Origin: Microbacterium sp. MM2322
GTDB taxonomy: Bacteria; Actinomycetota; Actinomycetes; Actinomycetales; Microbacteriaceae
Assembly: GCF_964186585.1 (NCBI RefSeq)
Contig: NZ_OZ075067.1
Coordinates: forward strand, 806,001-870,000
Direction of reading: 5' to 3'
Length of the DNA stretch: 64,000 nucleotides
Shown: one piece after another, positions 9,661-17,866 of the stretch
Position numbering within the stretch: position 1 is the first letter of the stretch
How the letters are laid out: each line of letters starts with the position of its first letter
Notes under the pieces: generated by a model
The model's input: only the letters and a program-made list of their open reading frames with translations
Told to the model about the DNA's origin: nothing
Database searches by the model: none
Made by a program: the position numbers and the translations under genes

Positions 9661-10468
9661 GCGTCATCCCGCCTCCCTCGCCGTCGAGAACGCGTCGTTC
9701 GCCTACGCCGACACCCGTATCGTCGAGCAGCTGTCCCTGCAGATCGAACCGGGGTCGTTCACGGTCATCATCGGCCCCAACGCGTGCGGCAAGTCCACTC
9801 TGCTGCGAGGACTCGCCCGGTTGCTGCCACCCGAGGAGGGGCGCGTCGTCCTCGACGGTCGGTCGATCGCCGACATCCCCGCGAAGGCGCTCGCGCGTCG
9901 GCTCGGCCTCCTGCCGCAGACGGCTGTCGCCCCCGAGGGCATCACGGTCCGCGACCTCGTTGCGAGAGGGCGTTACCCGCATCGGGGGATGCTGCGACCC
10001 TGGTCGGCCGCGGACGAGTCCGCCGTCGTCGACGCCCTCGCCGCGACCGGGACGTCGGATCTCACGGACCGGCCGGTGGATGCGCTCTCGGGCGGACAGC
10101 GTCAGCGCGTCTGGATCGCGATGGTGTTGGCGCAGCAGACCGAGGTCCTGCTCCTCGACGAGCCGACGACGTACCTGGATGTCGCTCATCAAGTGGAACT
10201 GCTCGAACTCCTCGCGGCGCTCCACGAGCAGGGGCGGACGATCGTCGCCGTCCTGCACGACCTGAACCAAGCCGCGCGCTATGCCACGACCGTCGTCGCG
10301 ATGCGCGACGGGCAAGTCATCGCCGAGGGGACGCCGGCCGAGGTCGTCACGAGCGAGAACGTCTCGGCCGTGTTCGGCCTCGCCAACACCGTCATCCCCG
10401 ACCCCGTCACCGGAGGGCCGCTCGTCGTGCCTCTCCGCGCCCCGCACGTCGCGGAGGCCCGACGATGA
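9653..10468 (+). CDS. Siderophore ABC transporter ATP-binding protein
   Basis: A 271-residue FepC/FecE-type ATPase. Walker A is GPNACGKST with Lys47, the signature is LSGGQRQR starting at Leu145, and Walker B is LLLDEPTTYLD with a following HDL. It powers the two permeases just upstream. The GTG start at 9653 overlaps the permease end by eight bases. The last residues overlap the next gene through ATGA. Confidence 0.94.
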   Translation: MPERHPASLAVENASFAYADTRIVEQLSLQIEPGSFTVIIGPNACGKSTLLRGLARLLPPEEGRVVLDGRSIADIPAKALARRLGLLPQTAVAPEGITVRDLVARGRYPHRGMLRPWSAADESAVVDALAATGTSDLTDRPVDALSGGQRQRVWIAMVLAQQTEVLLLDEPTTYLDVAHQVELLELLAALHEQGRTIVAVLHDLNQAARYATTVVAMRDGQVIAEGTPAEVVTSENVSAVFGLANTVIPDPVTGGPLVVPLRAPHVAEARR

Positions 10469-11310
10469 CCGCGGTTCTGGAGCGTCCCTGGGCGTACAGC
10501 GCGTTCGAGGTGGAGGTCGCCGCGTCGGAGCGGCTGAGCACGAGGTTCGTGCGGATCACCCTGCGAGGCGACGCGCTCCGGAACTTCGCGCCGTGGGGGC
10601 TCGACCAGCGCATCAAGCTCGTCCTCCCGTTGCCCGGCGGCGGGCTCGCCGATTTCGGATTGCTCGAGGAACCCACACCGCATCCGTCCGACTGGTACAG
10701 CCGGTGGAAGGAGCTCGACGAGGGGGAGCGGAACGTCCTGCGCACCTACACGCCCGCCGCGATCCGGCCCGAGGCGGGTGAGATCGACGTCGACGTCTAC
10801 GTGCACACTCCCGCCGGGCCCGCCTCCGTGTGGGCGACATCGGCGCGTCCGGGCGACCGGCTCGTCGTGACCGGGCCCGATCGTCGCATGGGGTGGACGG
10901 GATACGGTCTGCACTGGCATCCCGGGTTGGCGCGGCGGGTGCTGCTGGTTGCGGACGAGACCGCGTACCCGGCGGCGCGGAACATCGTGTCAGCGCTGGA
11001 CGACGGTGTCGTCGCCGACGTGGTGGTGGATGCCGCCACCCCCGACGACGACCTCCTGTCACCGTATGTCGGTGCTCCGCATCGAGCCGTCCGGGTCGAT
11101 CGCGAGCGCTCGGGGGCACTCGAGCGCGCCGTCATCCAGTGGGCGACGGCGACGGCGGAGCTGCCCCGAGAGGAGGTCTACGTCTGGCTCGCCGGCGAGT
11201 CCGGCACCGTCACGTCGCTCCGTCGCCTGCTGACCGGTCGGCTGGGTCTCCCGAAGGAGCGGGTCGCGTTCCTCGGCTACTGGCGCGAAGGCGGTCCGCT
11301 CGTCGGCTGA
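10465..11310 (+). CDS. Siderophore-interacting protein (ferric-siderophore reductase)
   Basis: A 281-residue SIP-family flavoprotein, which reduces the imported ferric siderophore with NAD(P)H or ferredoxin to release iron. The FAD-binding barrel is at about residues 8-130 with RTYTPAAIRPEAGEIDVD, and the C-terminal region has VLLVADETAYPAARNI and VYVWLAGESGTVTSLRR, both typical of the family. ATG overlaps the ATPase stop by four bases (ATGA). Last gene of the iron operon. Confidence 0.9.
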   Translation: MTAVLERPWAYSAFEVEVAASERLSTRFVRITLRGDALRNFAPWGLDQRIKLVLPLPGGGLADFGLLEEPTPHPSDWYSRWKELDEGERNVLRTYTPAAIRPEAGEIDVDVYVHTPAGPASVWATSARPGDRLVVTGPDRRMGWTGYGLHWHPGLARRVLLVADETAYPAARNIVSALDDGVVADVVVDAATPDDDLLSPYVGAPHRAVRVDRERSGALERAVIQWATATAELPREEVYVWLAGESGTVTSLRRLLTGRLGLPKERVAFLGYWREGGPLVG

Positions 11311-11313
11311 GGA

Positions 11314-11319
11314 TAGGGT
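11314..11319 (+). promoter_or_regulatory. -10 box, leaderless start of ASCH gene
   Basis: TAGGGT, six bases, then ATG at 11326. It lies immediately after the stop of the siderophore operon, giving the ASCH gene its own promoter. Confidence 0.55.
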
Positions 11320-11325
11320 CGCGGG

Positions 11326-11799
11326 ATGAGTTCGCGTGCGTCTGTGTCCGAGTTCTGGCGGGAGTGCCGTGAGATCGTCGGCGGGCTTCCCGAAGCCGAG
11401 CCGGAGGCGTGGGGTTTCGGGGCGACTCCGCCGCAGGCCGACGACCTGCTTTCACTGGTGCTCGCCGGCACCAAGACCGCCACGGCGTCGTCGCTGCGCG
11501 ACTACGAGGCCGACGGCGACCCGGTGCCGGCGGCCGGCGACCTCAGCATCGTGCTCGACGGAAGCGGAGCCCCTCGCGCGCTGATCCGGACCATCACCGT
11601 CGACATCGTCCCGTTCCGCGAGGTGACGGCCGACCATGCCGTCGCGGAGGGGGAGGGTGACCTCTCGCTCGAGGGGTGGCGCGCCGCGCACGAACGGTTC
11701 TGGCGCACCCACTCGAGCGACCCGCGGGGGTTCGAGCCCGACATGCCCGTCGTCTGCGAACGCTTCGAGCTGCTGCATCCAGCGGCCGGGAGGCACTGA
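11326..11799 (+). CDS. ASCH domain protein
   Basis: A 157-residue protein of the ASCH superfamily, a small beta-barrel fold related to PUA that is thought to bind RNA or modified nucleosides. The pattern LSLVLAGTKTATASSL near residue 45, PVPAAGDLSIVLDGSGAPRALIRT and the ending EGDLSLEGWRAAHERFW are characteristic. The precise substrate is unknown. Its own leaderless promoter (TAGGGT) suggests it is not part of the iron operon despite the 15 bp gap. Confidence 0.85.
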   Translation: MSSRASVSEFWRECREIVGGLPEAEPEAWGFGATPPQADDLLSLVLAGTKTATASSLRDYEADGDPVPAAGDLSIVLDGSGAPRALIRTITVDIVPFREVTADHAVAEGEGDLSLEGWRAAHERFWRTHSSDPRGFEPDMPVVCERFELLHPAAGRH

Positions 11800-11863
11800 G
11801 GGCCTCGTCCTCGCACCGGCGCTGCGACCGCGCACGCCTCGCGCGGTGCAGCCCGGGTTCGGG

Positions 11864-12904
11864 TCAGACGGTCGCGACCGCGTGCGACGGCACCCAGCCC
11901 AGCGACGGGGCGACGTAGGTCGCGAACGACTCGACGAGGCGCAGGTTGAACTCGACACCCAACTGGCTCGGGATGGTGAGCATGAGCGTGTCGGCTTCGC
12001 GCACCGCGGCGTCGTGCTGCAACTGCTCGACCAGTTCGTCGGGCGTGCCGGCGTAGGTCTTGCCGAAGGTCGACCTCATCCCGTCGATGACGCCGATCTG
12101 GTCGCCATCCGAGCGTCCGCCGAAGTACATGGCGTCCTCGGCCGTCGTGATCGGGAAGATGCTGCGGCTCACCGACACCCGCGGCGTACCGGTGTGCCCG
12201 GCCTCACGCCACGACGTGCGGAACGCATCGATCTGCTCGGCCTGCAGGATGTCGAAGGGCCGTCCGTCGGCTGAAGTGAGGAGCGTCGACGACATGAGGT
12301 TGACACCCATGCGACCGGCCCATTCGGCCGAATCGCGGTTGCCCGCACCCCACCAGACGCGCGAGCGGAGCCCGGGGGAGTGCGGTTCGATCCGCTGCAT
12401 CCCCTGACCTCCGCCGAACGGGCTGTGCGGGTCGCTTTCGGCGAGGCCTTCGCCGTCGATCGCGCGGAGGAAGAGGTCGAAGTGTTCGCGGGCGAGGTCC
12501 GCGCCGCGGGGGTCTTCCGAGCCGGTGTACCCGAAGGTCTCGTAGCCGCGGACAACGCTCTCGGGTGACCCACGGCTGACGCCGAGGGCGAGTCGGCCGT
12601 CACTGATGAGGTCGAGGGCCGCGGCCTCTTCGGCGAGGTAGAGGGGGTTCTCGTACCGCATGTCGATGACGCCGGTCCCGACCTCGATGTGCGAGGTCCG
12701 CGCCGCGATCGCGGCGAGCAGCGGCATGGGCGACGCCTGCTGTCGGGCGAAGTGGTGCACGCGGAAATAGGCGCCGTTGACGCCCAGCTCGTCCATGCCC
12801 TGGGCCAGGTCGATCGCCTGCTTCAGCGAGTCGCCGGCGGTGAGTTCGCGACCCCCGCCGAGGGGGCCGTAATGACCGAAGGACAGCGTTCCGAAGCTCT
12901 GCAT
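11864..12904 (-). CDS. LLM-class flavin-dependent oxidoreductase
   Basis: A 346-residue luciferase-like monooxygenase family protein that would use reduced flavin (FMNH2 or F420H2). The start MQSFGTLSFGHYG follows the family pattern; the open frame runs 21 residues further upstream but over a terminator hairpin. FRVHHFARQQASPMPLLAAIAARTSHIEVGTGV and DLISDGRLALGVSRGSPESVV are family blocks. The substrate is unknown. It lies downstream of the NmrA-like gene on the same strand, with a strong hairpin between, so separate transcription is likely. No clear ribosome binding site is seen. Confidence 0.86.
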   Translation of the reverse strand: MQSFGTLSFGHYGPLGGGRELTAGDSLKQAIDLAQGMDELGVNGAYFRVHHFARQQASPMPLLAAIAARTSHIEVGTGVIDMRYENPLYLAEEAAALDLISDGRLALGVSRGSPESVVRGYETFGYTGSEDPRGADLAREHFDLFLRAIDGEGLAESDPHSPFGGGQGMQRIEPHSPGLRSRVWWGAGNRDSAEWAGRMGVNLMSSTLLTSADGRPFDILQAEQIDAFRTSWREAGHTGTPRVSVSRSIFPITTAEDAMYFGGRSDGDQIGVIDGMRSTFGKTYAGTPDELVEQLQHDAAVREADTLMLTIPSQLGVEFNLRLVESFATYVAPSLGWVPSHAVATV

Positions 12905-12921
12905 ACCCGTCCCAACGCCGA

Positions 12922-12961
12922 AGCCGCGGCATCCATTCCGATGAATATGGATGCCGCGGCT
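12922..12961 (-). terminator. Hairpin terminator after the NmrA-like gene
   Basis: A perfect 15-bp inverted repeat (arms 12922-12936 and 12947-12961, AGCCGCGGCATCCAT) with a 10-base loop lies between the NmrA-like stop and the LLM gene start. Each arm contains the abundant heptamer GGATGCC/GGCATCC. There is no T tract, as is common for actinobacterial terminators. Confidence 0.75.
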
Positions 12962-12980
12962 CGACACGCGTCGACCGAGG

Positions 12981-13841
12981 TCAGCTCGCGGGAGTGAGGG
13001 CGCGGAACGCCTCGACCCACGACGTGGTGGGGCGTCCGATGAGGTTCGTCAGGTCCTGCTCGCTGACATCCAGGGCGCCGCGCGAGATGTCCGTGTCGAG
13101 CGCGACGACGAACCCGACCGTCGCCTCGTCGAGACCGAAGGAAGCGAGGCGGGTGGACAGCTCTTCTGTCGTGGCCGGGGCGTAGACGACCTCGCGGCCG
13201 AGCACCTCGCTCATCGCGGCGGCGATGTCGGCGTAGGTTGCGCGCGGGCCGGCGAGCTCATAGGTGCGACCGACGTGACCGTCCTCGAGGAGGACGACCG
13301 CGGCCGCCTCGGCGAAGTCGACTCGCGCCGCGGCAGACACGGCGGCGTCACCGACCGCAGCCGAGAACACGCCGGTCTGCGCGGCGCCGGCCAGATCGCC
13401 GGCGTAGTTCTCCATGTACCAGTTGTTGCGCAACAGGACAGCGGGAACGCCGCTGGCGGCGATGGCTTCTTCGGTCGCCTTGTGCTCGGGTGCGAGGACG
13501 AGCTCGACCGTGTCGGCATGGGAGACGCTCGTGTAGGCGAGCTTGCTCACACCCGCGCGCGCGGCCGCGGCGATGACGTTGAGGTGACCGGGGACGCGGT
13601 TGCCCGGCTCGGACCCCGAGATCAGCAGCACGCTGTCGACGCCGTCGAGGGCGGCATCGATCGACTCGGGCACGGTGTAGTCGAGCGGCACGACGCGGAC
13701 TCCCTTGTCGGCGAGGTCGGCGGCCTTCGCCACCGTGCGAGCACCCGCGACGATGCTGTCGGGGGAGGCCCCGCGAGCGATGAGCGCGTCGACGACGAGG
13801 TGTCCGAGTTGTCCGCTGGCGGCGGTGACGAGGATGGTCAT
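12981..13841 (-). CDS. NmrA-like NAD(P)-binding oxidoreductase (QorB-type)
   Basis: A 286-residue atypical short-chain dehydrogenase of the NmrA/QorB type. It begins MTILVTAASGQLGHLVVDAL, with the glycine-rich nucleotide site AASGQLG, followed by RNNWYMENY near residue 140 and DFAEAAAVVLLEDGH. The ATG at 13841 has AAAGGA eight bases upstream. Known QorB-type proteins reduce quinones. It is divergent from an HxlR regulator, the same pairing as ytfG/ytfH in E. coli and qor2/qorR in Corynebacterium, so a thiol/quinone stress role is inferred. Confidence 0.88.
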   Translation of the reverse strand: MTILVTAASGQLGHLVVDALIARGASPDSIVAGARTVAKAADLADKGVRVVPLDYTVPESIDAALDGVDSVLLISGSEPGNRVPGHLNVIAAAARAGVSKLAYTSVSHADTVELVLAPEHKATEEAIAASGVPAVLLRNNWYMENYAGDLAGAAQTGVFSAAVGDAAVSAAARVDFAEAAAVVLLEDGHVGRTYELAGPRATYADIAAAMSEVLGREVVYAPATTEELSTRLASFGLDEATVGFVVALDTDISRGALDVSEQDLTNLIGRPTTSWVEAFRALTPAS

Positions 13842-13923
13842 GGCGAGTCCTTTCGATGATCGAGCGAGATGCGCGACATCGGGGAGAACCCGCGTTGCGG
13901 CCTTAAACATTCCAGCTGGAGGG

Positions 13924-13939
13924 TACCCACTTTCAGGTA
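13924..13939. promoter_or_regulatory. Candidate HxlR/QorR operator
   Basis: TACC-N8-GGTA inverted repeat in the 108 bp divergent region. Its right arm overlaps the -10 box of the regulator gene (13938-13943), a position suited to autorepression. The operator call is an inference from symmetry and position. Confidence 0.5.
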
Positions 13940-13943
13940 AGCT
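13938..13943 (+). promoter_or_regulatory. -10 box, leaderless start of HxlR regulator
   Basis: TAAGCT, six bases, ATG at 13950. Confidence 0.6.
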
Positions 13944-13949
13944 GCTCAC

Positions 13950-14312
13950 ATGTCGGTCAGTTACGCGCAGTTGCAGCAGGAGTCGCCGGGGATCTTCACG
14001 GAGGCCTGCCCCTCGCGGACCGTTCTGGATCACATCATGAGCAAGTGGGGCGTGCTCGTCCTCCTCTCCCTCACCGACGGCACGCGTCGATGGGGCGAAT
14101 TGCGGCGCAGCGTCGACGGCATCAGCGAGAAGATGCTGGCGACCACTCTCCGCACCCTCGCCGCCGACGGCATCGTCGAGCGGACGTCGTACCCCGAGGT
14201 CCCGCCGCGGGTCGAGTACTCCCTGACGCCCCGAGGCATCGAGCTGATGGAGCGTGTCATGCCCCTCATGAGCTGGATCCAGGCCAACGCGGAGGACATC
14301 GTCACACGCTGA
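13950..14312 (+). CDS. HxlR (DUF24) family redox-sensing regulator
   Basis: A 120-residue winged-helix regulator. Cys20 in the N-terminal TEACPSRTVLDHIMSKWG block corresponds to the redox-active Cys of DUF24 members such as YodB, HypR and QorR. The recognition region GISEKMLATTLRTLAADGIVERTSY and wing YSLTPRGIELMERVMPLM follow. It very likely controls the divergent NmrA-like gene in response to quinones or disulphide stress; the effector is inferred from the family. Confidence 0.92.
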   Translation: MSVSYAQLQQESPGIFTEACPSRTVLDHIMSKWGVLVLLSLTDGTRRWGELRRSVDGISEKMLATTLRTLAADGIVERTSYPEVPPRVEYSLTPRGIELMERVMPLMSWIQANAEDIVTR

Positions 14313-14366
14313 CATACGCCCGCTGACCCGCCCTCGGGCATCCGTCACCGTGTCAGGATCGAGACC

Positions 14367-15305
14367 ATGACTGTTCTCGGCACGAGCGACCTGACCGTGT
14401 TCCCCCTCTCCTTCGGCGGCAACGTCTTCGGCTGGACCGCGGATCGCGACACCTCCTTCGCCGTCCTCGACGCCTTCGCCGCTGCCGGCGGCGACTTCGT
14501 TGACACGGCGGATGTCTACAGCGCCTGGGTGCCGGGCAACTCCGGCGGCGAGAGCGAGACCATCCTCGGCGAGTGGATCGCGTCGCGCCGCCCGTCCGGC
14601 GTCGTGATCGCCACGAAGGTCTCGAAGCACCCCGCGTTCCCCGGTCTGTCTGCGGGCACCGTGCGGGCCGGCGCCGAGGCCTCGCTGAAGCGTCTCGGCG
14701 TCGACACGATCGACGTCTACTACGCGCACGCCGAAGACGACGAGACTCCGCTCGAAGAGACGGTGGCCGCGTTCGGCGCGCTCGTCTCCGATGGCCTCAT
14801 CCGCTATCCGGCGATCTCGAACTTCTCCGCCGAGAACACCCGTGAGTGGGTGCGCCTGGCCCGCGAACAGGGCGTCGCGGAGCCGATCGTCACCCAGCCT
14901 CGATACAACCTCGTCGACCGCGCCATCGAGCGGGACGTGAAGCCCACCGCCGAGGAGCTCGGCCTCACGGTCGTCCCGTACTCTGCGCTCGCGAGCGGGT
15001 TCCTCACCGGCAAGTACCGCTCCACCGATGCGTCGGGTCAGTCCTCTCCGCGTGCCGGGTCGGCTGCCGCCTATGCGACACCGGAGGGACTCGCCGTCCT
15101 CACGGCGCTCGACGACGTGGCGGCGGCGCACGATGTTGCCCCTGCATCCGTCGCCCTCGCCTGGCTGCGCGCGAAGGGCACCGTCCCCATTGCGTCGGCG
15201 TCGCGGGTCGACCAGGTGGGCGCTCTCATCGCCGGCGCGACGCTCGACCTCGCCGCCGACGAGGTCGCCGCTCTCGACGCGGCATCCGCTCCGTTCGTCG
15301 GCTGA
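14367..15305 (+). CDS. Aldo/keto reductase
   Basis: A 312-residue NADPH-dependent reductase with a TIM barrel. The catalytic tetrad is complete: Asp46 and Tyr51 in DFVDTADVYSAW, Lys84 in IATKVSKHP and His121 in VYYAHAED. The C-terminal VALAWLRAKGTVPIASASRVDQVGALI block contacts the cofactor. The physiological aldehyde or ketone is unknown. CAGGAT seven bases before the ATG is a possible -10. It follows the HxlR gene by 54 bp, so read-through co-expression is possible. Confidence 0.93.
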   Translation: MTVLGTSDLTVFPLSFGGNVFGWTADRDTSFAVLDAFAAAGGDFVDTADVYSAWVPGNSGGESETILGEWIASRRPSGVVIATKVSKHPAFPGLSAGTVRAGAEASLKRLGVDTIDVYYAHAEDDETPLEETVAAFGALVSDGLIRYPAISNFSAENTREWVRLAREQGVAEPIVTQPRYNLVDRAIERDVKPTAEELGLTVVPYSALASGFLTGKYRSTDASGQSSPRAGSAAAYATPEGLAVLTALDDVAAAHDVAPASVALAWLRAKGTVPIASASRVDQVGALIAGATLDLAADEVAALDAASAPFVG

Positions 15306-15326
15306 TCACGACGCGCGTGGGCGCGG

Positions 15327-15977
15327 TCAGAGCAGACGTTCCATTCCTGCGATGAACGCGTCCACGTTGAAGCGCAACTGCGCCTCGCCGTGGTTGTCGA
15401 AGGCGGCGTCGACGAGCTCGCGGAGCACGGGGTAGCCACCGGCCGACGAGCCGAGCGCGTCGCGGAGGTGGGCGACCTGGGGGTCCTGCGCGGAGTACCC
15501 CGACGCAACCACTTCGCGCGCGAAGCCCTGGCAGATGCTCATCAACAGATGCATGCCGCGGCTCGTGGTTTCGAGATCGAAGCCCGCTTCGCGCAGGCGG
15601 GAAGCGACTTCCTCGGCAGGCTCGACGATCGCGAGGTCATCCGGCGTCGCGAACGGAAGGTGACCGACCCAGGTGCCGATGTCCATCAGGCTCGAGGTCA
15701 CTGCGCGGGCGTAGCCCCGGCACGCGTCCTGCCAGGTCGTGCCGAGGTCGGACTCCGACGACGCGAAGCGGCGGCGGAAGGCATCGACCGCGAGCATCTC
15801 GAGAAGGCTCTCGCGGTCCGTCACGTGATGGTTGAGTGCCTTCCGGTCGACGCCGAGCGCATCGGCGACCTGTTGCATCGTGAGGGTTGCCGGGTCGAGG
15901 TCTCGCGCAGCCGTCAGGATGCGGTCGCGATCGAGCCCCGCGCGTGTGCCGCGACCGCGGCGGGACGTTCCGGTCAT
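15327..15977 (-). CDS. TetR family transcriptional regulator
   Basis: A 216-residue regulator with an N-terminal TetR helix-turn-helix: DRDRILTAARDLDPATLTMQQVADALGVDRKALNHHVTDRESLLEMLA at about residues 15-63. The C-terminal ligand domain has no recognisable identity. The ATG at 15977 has GGAAGGA about seven bases upstream. It diverges from an SDR gene with a perfect palindrome between them, so control of that gene and of itself is likely. Confidence 0.92.
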   Translation of the reverse strand: MTGTSRRGRGTRAGLDRDRILTAARDLDPATLTMQQVADALGVDRKALNHHVTDRESLLEMLAVDAFRRRFASSESDLGTTWQDACRGYARAVTSSLMDIGTWVGHLPFATPDDLAIVEPAEEVASRLREAGFDLETTSRGMHLLMSICQGFAREVVASGYSAQDPQVAHLRDALGSSAGGYPVLRELVDAAFDNHGEAQLRFNVDAFIAGMERLL

Positions 15978-16014
15978 GAGATTTCCTTCCCGATGGCGCG
16001 GCTGAGAGTATCAT

Positions 16015-16028
16015 TTCCCGGGCGGGAA
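16015..16028. promoter_or_regulatory. Candidate TetR operator
   Basis: Perfect inverted repeat TTCCCG-GG-CGGGAA in the 77 bp between the divergent TetR and SDR genes. Position and symmetry fit a TetR dimer site. Confidence 0.6.
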
Positions 16029-16054
16029 TAACTCGCTTCGACGAAGGGAACACC

Positions 16055-17062
16055 ATGACAGACACGGTCCTCACCGCCGCCACCAGCATCGGCGACTGGC
16101 TCGACAGCGAGATCGGCGGCCCGCTGATCCGCGGGCTTGTCGCCGCCGGCGGCGGATCCGCTGAGTCCCTCGCGCCCGTGCGGGCGCTTCCGCTCCAGCA
16201 ACTCGTCGTGCTCAGCCAGGGCGCCATGCCGCAGGCCGCCGTGGACGATCTTGTCCGGCAGGCCAACGGTGGTGTCCTCCCCGAGGCCGAGGTGACCGGC
16301 TGGGTCGAGCCGACGTCCGCCGGCCGCTTCGCCGGTAAGACCGTGATCGTCACCGGCGCGGCATCCGGCATCGGTCGCGCGACCGCGGGCCGGATCGCCC
16401 GTGAGGGCGGCCGCGTGATCGCCACCGACATCTCGGCGGATCGTCTGGCCGAGTTCGCCGCATCGATGTCGGATGCCGACATCGTCACCGTGGCCGGTGA
16501 CGTCACGAGACAGGATTCGGTCGACGCCATCGTCGCTGCCGCGGGGTCGCGGATCGACGCGCTCGCGAACGTGGCGGGCATCAACGACGATTTCTCGCCG
16601 CTCGGCGAGACGTCCGACGCCATGTGGGATCGCGTCATCGCCGTCAACCTCACCGGTCCCTTCAAGCTGACCCGCGCCGTCCTGCCCGCCATGCTCGCGT
16701 CCGGTGCCGGATCGATCGTCAACGTCGCGAGCGAAGCAGCCCTTCGCGGCAGCGCTTCGGGCAACGCCTACACGACCAGCAAGCACGCCATCGTGGGGCT
16801 GACCAAGAGCGCGGCTGTCATGTACGGGCCGAAGGGGCTTCGCGTCAACGCCGTCGCACCCGGCGGGGTGGCCAGCGGCATCCCATTCCCTCCGAATGTC
16901 TCCGAGTACGGTCAGCAGCGTCTGGGTTCGTTCCACAGCACGATCCCCAGCGTCGCGACGCCGGAGCAGCTCGCCGCGTCGATCACGTTCCTGCTCTCCG
17001 ATGACGGCGTCAACATCAACGGTGCGGTGCTCGCCAGTGACGGCGGCTGGTCGGCGCAGTAG
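16055..17062 (+). CDS. Short-chain dehydrogenase with N-terminal helical extension
   Basis: A 335-residue SDR oxidoreductase. The classical Rossmann domain starts at about residue 92; the cofactor motif TGAASGIG begins at Thr100 and Tyr239-x3-Lys243 (YTTSK) is the catalytic pair, with Ser in NVASEAALRG upstream. Residues 1-90 (TSIGDWLDSEIGGPLIRGLV, VRALPLQQLVVLSQGAMPQAAVDDLV) are not part of the usual 250-residue SDR and look helical. GAAGGGAACACC precedes the ATG. Divergent from a TetR regulator that probably controls it. The substrate is unknown. Confidence 0.9.
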   Translation: MTDTVLTAATSIGDWLDSEIGGPLIRGLVAAGGGSAESLAPVRALPLQQLVVLSQGAMPQAAVDDLVRQANGGVLPEAEVTGWVEPTSAGRFAGKTVIVTGAASGIGRATAGRIAREGGRVIATDISADRLAEFAASMSDADIVTVAGDVTRQDSVDAIVAAAGSRIDALANVAGINDDFSPLGETSDAMWDRVIAVNLTGPFKLTRAVLPAMLASGAGSIVNVASEAALRGSASGNAYTTSKHAIVGLTKSAAVMYGPKGLRVNAVAPGGVASGIPFPPNVSEYGQQRLGSFHSTIPSVATPEQLAASITFLLSDDGVNINGAVLASDGGWSAQ

Positions 17063-17086
17063 TCCGAACGGATGCCGCCCCCCGCC

Positions 17087-17092
17087 TACGCT
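17087..17092 (+). promoter_or_regulatory. -10 box, leaderless start of trhO
   Basis: TACGCT, six bases, GTG at 17099. The box lies inside the loop region of an inverted GGATGCC pair (17069-17108). Confidence 0.6.
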
Positions 17093-17098
17093 GGTGGG

Positions 17099-17830
17099 GT
17101 GGCATCCGTCCTGAACATCTCCGCCTACCTCTTCACGCACATCGCGGACCCGGCGTCGCTGCGTCCCGTGCTGCAGGAGCGCGCGGACGCGCGCGGCCTG
17201 CGCGGCACGATCCTCGTCGCCGAAGAGGGGATCAACCTGTTCCTCGCGGGACCGGCGGAGGACGTACGCGGGTTCGTCGACGCGCTGCGCGAAGACGAGC
17301 GCTTCGCTGCGCTGACGACGAAGGAGAGCTGGTCGGTCGACCAGCCGTTCCAGAAGATGCTCGTCAAGCACAAGCGCGAGATCATCCGCATGGACCGCCC
17401 GACGATCCGTCCCGAAGCCGGCCGCGCTCCGGCCGTCGACCCGCTGACACTCCGCCGCTGGCTCGAGAGCGGCGTCGACGACGACGGCCGCGAGGTCGTC
17501 CTGCTCGATACGCGGAACGCGTTCGAGGTCGATCACGGTACGTTCGCGGGTGCGCTCGACTGGCGCATCGAGAAGTTCACCGAGTTCCCGGATGCCGCAG
17601 CCGCGCACCGCGACGAGCTCGTCGGCAAGACCGTCGTCAGCTTCTGCACCGGCGGCATCCGTTGCGAGAAGGCGGCGCTCGTCCTCCGCGAGGCCGGGAT
17701 CGACGCGCGGCAGCTCGACGGCGGTATCCTCGGGTACTTCGAGCACGCCGGGGGAGACGGTTTCGAGGGGGACTGCTTCGTCTTCGACGAGCGACGGACC
17801 GTCGACGCGAAGCTCCAGCCCACGAGCTGA
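17099..17830 (+). CDS. trhO: Rhodanese-like tRNA uridine hydroxylase (TrhO/YceA family)
   Basis: A 243-residue protein of the YceA/TrhO family, which in E. coli forms 5-hydroxyuridine at the wobble position of some tRNAs using oxygen. The N-terminal domain has GTILVAEEGINLFLAGPAEDV; the rhodanese domain carries the family signature C183TGGIRC189EKA. I chose GTG 17099, which gives MASVLNISAYLFTHI-like start and is six bases after TACGCT; an ATG at 17072 would lie upstream of that promoter. The C-terminal Cys-rich tail of longer family members is absent. Confidence 0.88.
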   Translation: MASVLNISAYLFTHIADPASLRPVLQERADARGLRGTILVAEEGINLFLAGPAEDVRGFVDALREDERFAALTTKESWSVDQPFQKMLVKHKREIIRMDRPTIRPEAGRAPAVDPLTLRRWLESGVDDDGREVVLLDTRNAFEVDHGTFAGALDWRIEKFTEFPDAAAAHRDELVGKTVVSFCTGGIRCEKAALVLREAGIDARQLDGGILGYFEHAGGDGFEGDCFVFDERRTVDAKLQPTS

Positions 17831-17854
17831 TCCGCGCGCGTCGGAGGCGAGCGC

Positions 17855-17860
17855 TAGCCT
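17855..17860 (+). promoter_or_regulatory. -10 box, leaderless start of YcaQ-like gene
   Basis: TAGCCT, six bases, ATG at 17867. Confidence 0.55.
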
Positions 17861-17866
17861 CGTGCC

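Noticed and set aside
13842..15131. Long N-terminal extension of the NmrA-like protein
   Set aside because: It runs antisense through the HxlR and aldo/keto reductase genes; ATG 13841 with AAAGGA gives the family start.
17072..17098. Upstream ATG of trhO
   Set aside because: It lies before the TACGCT box that positions the transcript start at GTG 17099.
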